From the NCBI RefSeq assembly GCF_964199755.1, contig NC_133930.1, forward strand, positions 63,207,962 to 63,271,961: a stretch of 64,000 nt of DNA, given 5' to 3'. The notes beneath the pieces were generated by a model, which saw only the letters and a list, made by a program, of their open reading frames with translations, had not been told where the DNA came from and ran no database searches. Positions within the stretch are counted from its first letter, which is position 1. Each line of letters opens with the position of its first letter. The position numbers and the translations under genes are program-made. Origin of the DNA: Larus michahellis (lineage: Eukaryota > Chordata > Aves > Charadriiformes > Laridae). This document shows, in pieces, positions 1-12,800 of the stretch.

Positions 1-3000
1 CAGAGAGAAAGGAGGGGGAATGCAGTCATATACAGCACTCAGCAAGCAAGCAAGGCTTTACGGAAATAGTTTGGGAAAAGGTGCACTAGGCAAGAAGGAA
101 TATGTTCAGAAGTTGTTTTTCACTGTATCAAAAAAGAGAAAAAAATTCAGAGAGTTAAAAGCTGGACAGCTAAATTAATGGGGGTTGTTTGACATCTGTT
201 CTAAAAGGAATTCTGTAAAAGGCTACTATTAAAGCAGATATTTAGAGGTAAAATTTATTCTCAGTGAAGAGTTTTTCAATATACAAACACTTATTTCTTC
301 TGAAGAGCTTACACCGAATAAGACATCTATAGCCCAAACAGGCCAGTCACTTCAGGAGTGAAACGTTACAGCTGATTCTCTGGACATCTGTCTGCTGCCT
401 AGAAACCTTTTTTTTTTTTTTTCCATAGAAACATGGCTTAATTTGGGATCCATTATTCAAGATGCTCCCTCCATGGTGGCACACCATGGAATAGGCAAAG
501 ATATCCATCTTTAATAACATTTACGTTCCTGAATGTTCTTTCATTTTGACCTTTTCTCCCTGCAGCTTGGCCAATTCCCACTCCTTTTCCCTCTCAGGTC
601 TATCACGCAGGAAAAAGAACTGTACTGAGGAGGTGGACACAGTACTTTTTTTGAAAATGGAAGCTTTTGATATCATTATTCAGAAGTTATATAACCACAT
701 TCTTCCAACAGCGTGCTGTTATGAAAAGATGGGGCTTTCCAGAGGCATTCTTTCTTCAAAATCAGTCAGGAAAGGACATTAGTTTATTATTGCTTTACTA
801 GAGCTAGGTTAAAGGTCATGAAAGAAAGCAATAAGAGGAAGGAAAATCACAAACAAGACTGAAATGTACCATATGCCTTTTCAAATTAACCACCACAAGG
901 TGCCACCTGAGCAGCTTTATAAAGTACTGTATTGTACTTCTGTTTTGTAGGTCATACAAGATACATTTCAGCTGTAAGTGAATTTCATTGCTTTTATTCT
1001 ATCTCATTAACATTCTTTTATTGCAGGTTTCTTTGTGGACGTAAATGACCTTGAAGGGAGCATGCAATTTCAAATGTACCTAAATTTGCTGATAATGCTA
1101 AATTGGGCTGTTCCAGTAAACAGAGGAGGGAGCCAACCATTTGAAAATTATCAGGTTGGATTAGGCTTGGAGGCTGATGAAGTAGCTCATTCAGATTAGC
1201 ATGAAGAAGCATAAGATCATGAAAAGTGCAATAGAAACAATCATTTTTTTTTTGGACTAGAATAATACAAGTTTCAGAATTTGGAACAAACAAACAATTT
1301 AAGAGAGATTGATGGTAATTAAGACTGTACTTTTGCAATTTTACATGTTTACTTTCAACTTTCTTCAGTTCTGAAGAAAAAGAAAAAAACATGGGTCAAA
1401 ATCATCTTTTCATCATTTCACAAATCTCATCATTCCACAAATGAGACTGAAGACTAAGTATGAACAGAAAACATCAGTTCTAAGAGCTTTGTTATCCATT
1501 TTGTTTTCTTTTACCGATTGGAGTAATTTCCAGATTCATTTCAAACTGTGCAATCTCTTCCCGCAGTACCAAGAGATTGGTTTCGTCTCAAACCAGCATA
1601 AAGGGCTTGATCCTTCAAAGATGATTAAATAGCTTGATGGAGGAAAGGGAAGGAATATTTCTAGTTTGCTCATCGTAATTCTGAGCCACTCCTGATTCTG
1701 CAAGCTGTGTGTTTGGTAGCGAAGTAAAAGAAATCCACCGTGCCCAGCAATTGTTATTATTTATACTGTAACTCTTAGGAGTCCTAGTCATGAACCAGGA
1801 CTCACTTTACCGTTCACAAGATAAGCACCTGTATCCACTACGGGTGACCTATTAAAGAATATTTGATTTATATGTGTATCTTTCAATGACAAAGAAGGTC
1901 TGAGGATAACTCATTTGTTTTAGCGAACATGAAGAAATGTTGCTGCCATGCAAACAATGTTCTGTGTGCCAGGGTGAACTTACACAAGATAGCTGACAAG
2001 ATTTAAGGGGAGGAGATCCTGCTTCCTCTGCCGCCTCCTGCCCTTGCATCCCATGTCCATTCTCCCAGCCAGAGGCTTTCCCTTGATTGGTGTCTGGCCA
2101 CTCTCCCAAACTGCTTCAACTCACCAGCCCAGCAGGAAAGTATTCAGTTCGCTGTTAGGTTTGTTTTCTCTCCGTTCTGGTAACAGAATTGTCGTCACAC
2201 AAGACTGATGAGTGCCAATACTGGCAGAAGCGGGGTGCAGTGGAGGAAGCCTGCAGCCAGGAGCAGGGTGTGGGAGACGCTGCTGCCTGTCGGAACTCGT
2301 TCCATTGCCCGGGGCCGCAGGGGATACCTGCGCTCCCGACCATTTCTCCAGCTTCCCTGTGCACGAAACGAAGCGGGTGTCACACAGCGTCAGAGAATAC
2401 GTGGCAATGTTGCACTTCCTGATAAAAAAACCAGACCTTTTCTAGCAGAAGGGAGTCAAATATTAATGTTCCTAATGTTCCTGCTGGGCTGTTTACAAGT
2501 CATATTTAAATCGTCAAGTAAAACAAAACAGTTGACCCATTTCTCTCCATCTGTGAAAGAAACGTCTGTCCTTCATATCTCCTAGCTACTCATCCAAGAA
2601 AATATGTTAATATTGACTAACTTGGATATTTTTAAATATGAGAAATGTTCTATGTCAATCAGTACTTCTTAGTTTAATTAGAAGAGTGGCAGTGATTTAA
2701 ACAAATAGAAATACAAGATTAGTTTCATTAAAACAATGCCTTCAAGTCTTTCTGCTTTTAGTTCATAATCAGGCCAAAACTTAAAAATGTTAGATGTCAT
2801 TAATTCTTTTAAATAATCTGAATTCAACCCTGCCATATTGCAATTAAATCAATAAAATAAAAAAGTCCTTTTAGTTGCTTCTGTTGTTAATGGAAGAAAC
2901 TCTAGAATATTTTGGCTTATTTAAAGGCAGTGAAATGGGTTAAAAATGCATTAAATGTGTTAAAAACAAGGAAGAAAATGAATAATTCTTTGGAGAACTA

Positions 3001-5537
3001 TAGGAGCAAACCCAAATGAATCTTTTCTAAAAGAAAAAAAAATCCAAGAGACTTTTTCTTCGTTATCTTTGTGTTTTCTTTGTGTATCTTTGTGGTTTTG
3101 TGGTCAGGCTGCTCCATCCTTCATGCCATTCCATGGGACTTTCTGTTTGTTTGGCCAAGATCAAAAGAGTTTACTTCCAGCTATTGCTCCCTCCCTGCTG
3201 TAAAACATAATGAGTAGTATTGACAACATAAGTCTAAAAAAGGTTTAAAAATACATTATATCAAGTCCAAGAAAGTCCCATTTCCTCACTGATACAACAC
3301 CTGAAGCACATTCAAATTCTCAAAGAGATTTAATTTGTGCATTTGGCTGCTTCAAAAGTTAGTGATAAAGTTAGGTAAGAATGTACCTGCCACATTTTAT
3401 CTGTCAGGTTCATGATAGTGGACAGCAAATGGGAGGCGAGCGGCTTTTGGTGAATGTATATAGTGCTAGTGCATTCTTTGACCCAATCCTGAGAATCACT
3501 GACCCAGCACACCTGCTCTAACTAAGGGAATTGGCTGTAACTCTGTAGGACAGGAGCGCACGAAGCTTCTAACTCTGCTGCTTCATGCAGAAAATTCATG
3601 AAAATTGCTTTTCACCCTCAGAGTGGAGAGTAACATTTGTAGCCCAACCGGTCTGCCTGGAACTGTGGGAGTTTCCGCACCCACGGAGGTACCGGATGCC
3701 CTGGGCTGGGGCTGCCCCCACTGGCCCCCATGGCCTACCCGCTCCCTGCCTGCCCCGGGGCGAGCATCCCCCAGCCTGGCACTATCTGTGTGGCTGGTGG
3801 AGATGGAAGAACTTGCAGTGGTGACAAACATAAAGAGAAAGAAGCAATAGGGGAGAGGCAAAAGGGTGAATTTTTGCAGTGTTTTTTGTGTGCCGTGTCC
3901 AGGCCACTTTTCAGTTCGGTTAGCTTTACCACACACATTGATATTCATTACATGAACATAGGCGACCAGAACACAGATTTATTGTGGCAGTTGTTTAGAG
4001 TCATGTAAATCCAGGTGAAGTCTTCTTTTATAACTTGATTTTTCCTGAATGCGCAGCTTAGACCATCCAGACTTGTGACATGGTGAGCTATCACAAGTTT
4101 TGAATGTCTGGGAGCGGGACTGATGAATTGCCTACGAATATAAGACAAATAGGCAAACGTGTACAGAATGGATCTGCAAGTGCAGAATGCATCGAGATGT
4201 AACATTGTACCTTAACGCATTGGCAGCTTCATATTTCCAAGGAAATGGGGAGAACAATGTAGAGGAAGTACCTTTACAGATTCATTAGAAACATCAAAAG
4301 AAGGAGGCAGATCAAAGTCCTTTTACAATGATAAAATTACATACTTTTCCAAGGGATAGTCTAAGGTTTATTATAAAATCGGAAGAATTCAAGTGGAATG
4401 TTTGATGCCACTTTCCCACCAGCTAACAATAACAGAACAGTTAAACAATAAACAGTTAAGCAGTTTAACAGTTAAACAGCTAGAAGATACCCGTCTTGAA
4501 TTTGAAAAACAGTCACTTATTTGGCCAGTGAAATAGAAAGTTTCATTCCATTGGATGGTCATTTTGAGGTGACTCATTTTATTAATTTTCACCTTTAGAC
4601 TTTCTTAAAAATTATTTTACCATCAAATTTAATTAAGTATTTGACATTTTAATTTTATTACGTAATCAAGTGCTGAAGCAAAATATGTGCTATTTTCAAA
4701 CAGAAAATTATGGAAAATGGTGGAAAAATAATACAAAATTCAAATTACAAATTATAAAACTTCAATAGTGAAGAATGAGGCAAGTTGGATGGAATACTTG
4801 TAGTATGATTAGACCCATCAGCTGCAACACACCAAGCCACTTCATGGCAAAGGCTCAGTTGTATCACTTACCTCAGAACTACGCAGCAGCACTGACCCTA
4901 ATGCTGCTGACCCAATGTGAGGACGGGAAGGTCCAAGAAGATCTGAGTATTTCCCAGCACAGGAACTACTCTGGGCAATGTTTTTTGACTGACATGTGTC
5001 TCTTGTGTATAGGCTGCTGCCAAGACTGTAGGAAGAGAGACAGAGAGGTGTGGGTAAAGCAGGTAGAGAAAAGATGGCTGGAGCCATGAGAGGCTCCCTG
5101 TGCTCATTTGCTGAGCTTGTTTTGTACCATCAGTGAATCAAGCATCTAATTGGTGCCACTAGAGGATGGTTGCAAAGTTGGTTTTCAGAAAAACCTAGGT
5201 ATGCTAGCTTATTAGCTGCATTTTACACCATTCAGCCTACCTGAAGCTGTTGCAGAGCACACAGCTGCAGCTCAGCATCACACAGATCCACAGAAGGTGG
5301 GCAGCACCTGCCAAGCTGCTGCCCGTCTGGATCCAGGAGTGATATGGTGGGGCACACAAACCCAGCTGTGGCTGGGTTGCTCCAATCTCTGTAGGCTGCT
5401 CCTGTTGCTGTCTTACATGTGAGACTGCAAAAATATGCCAACACACCTCAGCCAAGTTGTGGGATGCCAGGGTGGCTACTATGACAATATTCTACTAGAA
5501 GCCTAGGATCCAAGGAAAGCCTTAATTGCAATTACGC
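1..5537. other. intergenic DNA, no supported gene
   Basis: No recognisable exon, RNA gene or transposon was found left of the first CR1 copy. Visible structure is minor: a run of 15 T at 408-422; a degenerate tandem of aacagttaa-like units at about 4427-4482; and two locally GC-richer patches, about 2195-2400 and 3640-3800, with overlapping short open frames on both strands. The longest of these frames, 2208-2585 (+), predicts 125 residues rich in Arg and Ser with no known motif. I treat these frames as chance, although the patches could belong to an untranslated RNA. Confidence 0.6.
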
Positions 5538-6845
5538 AGAATCACAGAATCAGAGAATCGTAGGGTTGGAAGGGACCTCTTGGGATCATCTAGTCCAACC
5601 CCCCTGCCAGAGTAGGGTCACCTAGAGCGGGTTGCACAGGAACGCGTCCAGGTGGGTTTTGAATGTCTCCAGAGACGGAGACTCCACCACCTCTCTGGGC
5701 AGCCTGCTCCAGTGCTCTGCCACCCTCAAAGTAAAGAAGTTCCTCCTCATGTTTAGGTGGAACTTCCTATGTTCAACTTTGTGCCCATTACCTCTTGTCC
5801 TGTTGCCGGGCACCGCTGAAGAGAGCCTGGCCCCATCCTCCTGACACCCTTCCTTAAGTATTTATAAGCGTTGATAAGATCCACCCTGTTGTCTTTTTTT
5901 CCAGACCGAAGAGACCCAAATCCCTCAGCCTTTCTTCATAAGAGAGGTGTTCCAGTCCCCTAATCATCTTCATAGTCCTTTGCTGTGCCCTCTCCAGCAG
6001 TTCTCTGTCCTTGAACCGGGGAGCCCAGAACTGGACACAGTACTTCAGGTGTGGCCTCACCAAGGCAGAGTAGAGGGGGAGGATGACCTCCCTCAACCTG
6101 CTTGCCACACTCTTCTTGATGCACCCCAGGGTGCCATTGGCCTTCTTGGTCGCAAGGGCACATTGCTGGCTCATGGTCATCCCGTCGTCCACCAGGACTC
6201 CCATGTCTCTTTCCACAGAGCTTCTCTCCAGCAGGTCAGCCCCCAACCTGTCCTGGTGCATGGGGTTATTCCTCCCCAGGTGCAGCACCCTACACTTGCG
6301 TTTATTGAATTTCATAATGTTTCTCTCCAGCCAACTCTCCAGCCTGTCCACGTCTCTCTGTATGGCAGCACAGCCTTCTGCTGGGTCAGCCACCCCTCCC
6401 AGCTTTGTGTCATCAGCAAACTTGCTGAAGGTGCACTCTATCCCTTCACCCAGGTCATTGATGATTATATTGAACAGGACTGGACCCAGTACTGACCCCT
6501 GGGGAACACCACTTGTCACTGACCTCCAACTAGACTCTCTGCCCCTAATCACGACCCTCTGAGCTCTCTCTTTCAACCAGTTTTCTATCCACCCCACTGT
6601 CCATTCATCCAACCCACACTTCCTAAGCTTCCCTATGAGGATGCTGTGGGAGACTGTGTCGAACACCTTGCTGAAGTCAAGGTAGACAACATCCACTGCC
6701 CTCCCCTCATCTATCCATCCAGTCATGCCATCATAGAAGGCTATCAGATTAGTCAGACCTGATTTCCCCTTGGTGAATCCATGTTGAGTACTTCTGATAG
6801 CTTTCTTTTCCTCCACATGCCTTGAGATGATGCTCAGAACAGAAT
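5538..6845 (-). mobile_element. CR1 LINE, 5'-truncated, long RT-bearing copy
   Basis: This is a chicken-repeat-1 non-LTR retrotransposon in minus orientation. Its 3' end is at the left: the direct octamer-like tail (reverse complement ATTCTCTGATTCTGTGATTCT-like) at 5538-5560 is followed by the conserved CR1 3' block about 5563-5610. The protein similarity stops near 6845, so the copy is 5'-truncated, which is usual for CR1. It keeps the whole reverse transcriptase fingers and palm and the C-terminal region. CR1 normally leaves no clear target-site duplication, and none was sought as proof. The left boundary is firm; the right boundary is uncertain by a few tens of bases. Confidence 0.93.
5622..6845 (-). 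pseudogene. CR1 ORF2 reverse transcriptase, one frameshift
   Basis: This is the reverse transcriptase part of CR1 ORF2, which copies element RNA into DNA at a nicked target. Read right to left, one frame stays open from the truncation point to about 5895. It shows the motif A-like stretch [10 protein letters not shown] (about 6651-6690), [11 protein letters not shown] (about 6490-6525) and the catalytic FADD at 6409-6420. The frame is then lost near a run of seven T at 5894-5900 and resumes in another frame through the conserved C-terminus ([17 protein letters not shown]) to a stop at 5622. A single indel therefore separates about 315 intact codons from the last ~90. There is no start or endonuclease domain, so the copy is not autonomous. 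The intactness suggests a comparatively young insertion. Confidence 0.88.
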
Positions 6846-9800
6846 AAGTCCTTCCTGGGACATGTGTGTCCGCTTCTCCTGCATCCAGACCCTGACCTAG
6901 TTGAGGACCTACATGGTGATCACATTGCTCTGCAATACTGGGTTGTGTATGGACCCTCCCTTGCTGGCATGCTGAGCAGTCACAACCCTCACCAGACATG
7001 GATAGAGCTGTCTGGAAGATGGGGCAGATGATGGGGATGTGGAAAGGAGCTCTGGGGTGAGGAGAGGGAGGTTGAGAAAGCTGCTGGTTTTGTTCATAGT
7101 AGCCTTGAGCCTGGGCTAAGAAAGATGGCTTGAATAGTGAAAATAGCTATGGATGGAGTATCCAGTGTCAGTTTCCGTGTGTGCTTACCATGTCCTCTGT
7201 TGGGAGGGGGCAGAGCAGAAGAGGACTGGATCATTGAGTATGTGTGCATGCACACAGCCATATAAAAATGCTTGCCAGCGTCATTCTTGCTTGAAAGACA
7301 GGTAAGCCTGGTTGTGTTTGCTTTAACTGCACCAGGTGAGATGAGGTGGCAGGACCCTGCAGTGTGGTCTAGCTGGCAGCTAAGGAGGTATCTTTCAGCA
7401 GCTGTTGCTTCTGTCTGCTGCAGTTGCTGTGGGAGGCAACGAGCAGAAGAGGTACAGTCTCATCTGGAATACTGAAAGGAAACATTCCCTGGAAGTTGCT
7501 GAATTATGCCAGTGAATTATTTAGAAAGTGTGTTGCTAGAAATATGCCAAATCTGTGTCAAGAAAAAATAATAAAAGTTTATTACCATAGACTATGGCAT
7601 CTAGCTTCTGGGAAATGTTCCTAAAAATACTGGATATGTCCGGGGACAAGGAAAGATAAACCCAATTTGATACTGGATGGTATCAAGGGCTATGAACAGC
7701 TCTATGAATAAAATGAAGGCTAGTAATACAGGAGCGTCAGACTAATACATTATTTTAACATACTTTAGATGTATGAAAATATAGAGTGGATTAACTAAGG
7801 CTATTTAAAAATAATCTGACATTCACAGTTTTAGAATGAAACCTGCACATAAATGGGGAAAAAGTAAGGACAAAGCATAAATAAAACAAAGGCTAAATCT
7901 GAGCACAGGGTTCTGGATAGAGAGGCACACAACCTCCAGGGAAGAGGAAGAAATAGGCATTCTGCCTGTCCAAGGAATCTTCCCTCCTGCAGACCCCTTT
8001 TTCCTCAGCTGAATAGGAAGCTTCATACTTGAGAGAGTTGAATCATAAGCCTAATCAATTTTTAATAACTTCTAGGATATACTGATGGTTTGGTAAGGTT
8101 AGGGTTTAAGAAAGTTTTAAGTGTCTTTTGTTGTCTTCTTCATATTTCATAGTATTGTAACATTTATGACAACTATAGGTGTAATAACTATTGCTTTTGC
8201 TATACCTCACAGAAAGTATGTTAAGCCACTGATAACGAAAAGAAAGTTTTAAGCATCACTATTCATGCACTCCTAATTGGATCTATCCTAGTTGTATGTA
8301 TGTCTTATTGTTCAATAAACGCTGTTCCGTCATTCTTCCACTAGCCTTAAAGAGTACTTCTCTTTTCTATTAGGAGAGAATATGCCTAATCAGAACTGAA
8401 ACTCTTTTTATATACACGATAGATGTCTGACTTGGCCTACGTATCTCATAGCTTGTTTAGTGCTAAAGTAGGGCAGAGATAAAGAGAAAAGAATTAGGCA
8501 ACACATGGAATAAAGGTCTGAAAAAGTTTCCTCTGAAAAATTCCCATGGTCTTGTTTGGATTTTGAATCAGATCCTGGAAAAAACACAAGGTGATCAAGA
8601 TATGTTTGACAGAACTGACTTCTAAGAGGGGAAAACCACTTTATTTTGTCCTTTTTTATGATAATTTCTGTAGGAGATCTGCATGAGCAAATTGCTGATC
8701 ACATTCTCCTAGGACTGCTGTGCAAAAGGACCCTAAGAATGGTCTGAGCGACTCAAGCTGGACGAATTACTATAGCCAGCATTGTCTGTAATGATATATA
8801 CAAGATGCTTACTCTGGTAAAATTAAAGAAATTCATACCTTTAGTATCCACTTTGATGTCTTTTGATTATTTCTAAATCATGAGTGTTTAGATTTAATAT
8901 GTCATGTCACACATTTCAAAAAATGAAATAATTTCCTAAATAAATGCAGGAGGTATTAGACAAAATGATGATAATACCTTTCATAAAAAAAAAAAAAGAA
9001 AAACAAAACCAAGAAAAAAATGGTATTCCTCCATTTAAATTCATATAATACGTATTCATTTTTTATGTTATCCATAATAAATTCAGTGCTAAGAAAATAT
9101 ATTCAGCATAAGAAATACTACAAGTATTGTTAGCAAGAATGTATTTTAAACAAAATCATAGCTAAATCCTTTCTTGTTTTCCTTTCATCACTCAGTGGAC
9201 AGGAGGCAAGTAGTAGTTCTCTGTGTTTAGTGGATCAGCTACTCAAACACCTGTATTACTTAGTTCAGACCTATGAAATCTGATGGAAGGTTACACCTCT
9301 CTCTCACATCTCTGTGGAAGTCTGGCTTATTTAGAAAGTACTGAATGAGCCTTTCTTTATTATCTACTCTCTTGGTAAATGGTACTTGGTAACTGAACAA
9401 AAAGGAAAACAGATTGGCAAGATAAAGGCAATTCATTAAGCACAAGCCAGAAAACATACAAAAGTAACACAGGTCAATGCAGTATGCTAAGATATTATTT
9501 ATCATGTTATAAAGTTAGTGTATCTGGATAACATCCAAAAGTCTGAATTGCAAGACAGTGCCATTTCTGCCAAAACTGTTCGAAGCACAGATTAGTTTTC
9601 AGAATTCAGAGGTACAAAAGTTCAATATCAATAGTGAATTATTCTGCTGCAGTGGAGGTACAGGCATACTGGATTGTGGTTAGTCTCTGAATGCAAATGT
9701 GATACAGTCCTCTGTTTCTACAGCTTCTCCAAACCTTAAATACTATTACATTCTTTCTTACTATATCAATTTCCTCAAATTACACTCTTGATGATTCAAA

Positions 9801-12800
9801 AGACCATCTTTTAGAAAGATAGTTATGCTAATGCATGCCTCCTTAGAAACTTCCTTAGATGTTGAGTAAATAGGCAAATAAGTTTGCTTTTAGAATAAGG
9901 ATTTTTATCAAGGTAAACTCGCTACCTCTTTACGTTCATGAGATAGTATGATTTAACTGTCATGCTCCCAGAATGAATTTTGCAAAACAAATGAAAAAAT
10001 GAAGGAAATTTATCGATATCCTAATAGTCACATCTTTTCCTTTCTGTCAGCCGATTTTTAATGCTGGTGAAAAGTGAGAAATCATATTCTTTTCCCCAGA
10101 GATGTTCATTTTCCAGTGATGCTTGGATCATGCACTTCATTCTAAGTCATGCTTGTCTACTGCCTAGGAGGTTTTACCAGCAGACACGGTGAAGCCAGTA
10201 TTGTTCTTCTGATAGGGCGTAATCAGAGCTGTCTGCCTCTCCCAGATTCATCAAGACCTAGAAGAAAAAGACTATAGCAAAATATATAAGGTTTTGGGCG
10301 AGGGCCTCCTTGTGTCTCACAGGAGAGCATGTGATGCAGTACTCTGTGGGTTCTCTTTTCTCTGTATTTTAGACTTAGTGTAATGTATAGCACAGCTCCA
10401 CAAAATCTGCCTGAGTACTTGGGCAACATTCCAAGAAAACCCTCTGTTTCCATTCTTTTTAGTACCATTTATCTTTCTTAACATGTCTTGCTGCTAGTAA
10501 CATGAATGCTGTATTGATCAGTGGAACTATCTCATATATATTGAGAGGGTGAGAGGTACTTTTCTATTTGCAGAATGACAGCTTCAGGAAAGACAATCAG
10601 CATTTCCAGAGTAAGATTTAACTGTCTCCTGGCCCAGCACAGGTCATGGCGTGTATCTTTGGAAGACAGAAAGACAGAAGGAAGGTTAAAAATGCCTTAC
10701 ACCTAGGACAGTCTAGACAGAGACAATATCCCTCATGCTATTGTGGCATGATTGCATTTCATAACATTTGTGATGCCCAGAGGACATTCTAGCTCCAAGG
10801 CTGATGGCAAGAGGTTCAATTTGCCTGCTGACTTCACGCAATGTGAGATATGCCAATATTTTGCTATGTGGCCAAGGTAAGATTTCAAAGAACGGTTACA
10901 CAGAGTATGAAATCGTACAATGCAAAAAGGAATAATTGCTTTGCAAAATGTTGACATCTGTGTGTGTCTCAGGACAAAGAAAATACATTCTTTTTTTTCT
11001 TCAACTGGAATTGTCTAGAAAATATTACTTAAAATGTGGAAATATTAATATGCAAGATTCTCAGTGTATGCAGTAGATGTTAAAAGATCATGAACAAGGC
11101 ATGGGCTGTCACAATTGGTCTGAGCAGGCTAATACAAGGAATGGAAGTAAGGACTGTACAAGGTCAAGAAGTAAAAGCCAAACCAAAGGCAAGGCAGGAG
11201 CATGCCCAGCACCCAGCTTAGCTGCCAGTAACCCTACCAAGCAGGTCCCGAGACAGCTTGTGGGACAGACATGAGGAAAGCTGAAGGCAGACCGGTGCAG
11301 TGCTCATGACTGGTCAGCTGGGAGCCCATGCAGGGCCCCAGCAAAGGGGATGCTGTATTTATGGTCCTGGTGCAAAGTAGTCCACCGAGTAATACAGCAG
11401 CAGAGGGACCAGCATGGACACCTATCAGTCATTTAGGCTTAATGGCCAGCCTTTATTTCTTACACGATTTGGCCAGGTTATCACGATGTAGGAAACTGGC
11501 TTCTGCCAGAGTGCTCTCTGCCGTTTAATAGCCCACGCAGAGCATAATTGTGACTGACAGTAAGTTTATTCATAGCAGTTCTTATTATTTTCTGCCAGAG
11601 TGAGATTATGGGTATACTTCTAGGAAGACTGAAAACCCGATGAAGGGTTTTACATTACCTGGACAGAAGTAATTTTTTTCTGTATTGTCAAGTGGCTGCT
11701 GTGCTGTAAGCCTGCTGGTATTTTGATCAATAGTGCACTCTTGACACTTAAGTCTTTTGTGCTGAAAGATGCAAGATCTCTTTGAGTACTGAAGATCAGT
11801 CTTTCCTACTCAGTTTTATAGTGTAACATAACATAACTACTTAGCAAACATCTCTGCAAAGTATGTCTCATTTTTGACTGCTATCAAGCACCATGTTATA
11901 ATGAAAATAAATGTCCAAGTTCAAACAAGAAAGTACATACAGCTATCATTTTGAGAAGAAGGTGGAGAAAGGATTTTGGAGAAAATAAGCTGTCTATATT
12001 CATGAAGCAGCCACTTCTGCATCACATCTACTCAAATTCCTTTTTTACTGTATCCAGAGACGTTTCCAAGCATTTAACTCTTGCTCTCAACATCTTTTGC
12101 ATTTACAGCTTTAACATTCTCTCCCACAGGCACCATTTTAAGGACAAGTCTCCATTCAGATTAGATCACTGTCCATTATTACTAATAGGAAGATACCACG
12201 GTTCCAATTTAACATGTCAGTGATGAATACTTAAAAAGCATATCTCAATTAGAATATTCAGGCTAATATTTTTACTCCTTAATCTTGGTAAATGTGGTGT
12301 ATTTCATTTCTCTCTAGCTGGCATAGACCCCGTCCTGCTGTACCTCTGGACTTCCCTGCCTCCCATTCCAACAAAAAATCCACACTATTGCTGATGCAAT
12401 ATGTGTATATCAATGTTTTAAGGAAATAGATTTTTCCTAAAGCACAGAACAGCATAAAAGTGGGGTGGAGCAGGCATCATTCCCGGAAAGCTATGCTGGG
12501 ATTTGACAGTCAGACTTTCAACTGCGCTTTGCTCCATGAAGCAGAATTAAAACATTGTACCAGTGAAGCTTCTTCTGCAGGAACAGCTGCATTGTCAGTT
12601 TGCTGGGGAAGAACTGTTTAAACTGTGATATCATTCTTTTTCTGCTGAGGCACTGCATAAATGCAAATATACTAACAGAGCTCTTACTTTGTTTGAGGAA
12701 CAGGTTTGTATTTGCTGGTAAATGCATGAGAATTATTTAGAGAACTCTATGAATACAGGCAGATTGTGCTAAAAGAAGCCAAGTGTCATTGATAAGTCTT

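Noticed and set aside
5947..6562. Plus-strand open frames of 182 and 159 codons over the first CR1
   Set aside because: They are antisense shadows of the CR1 reverse transcriptase.
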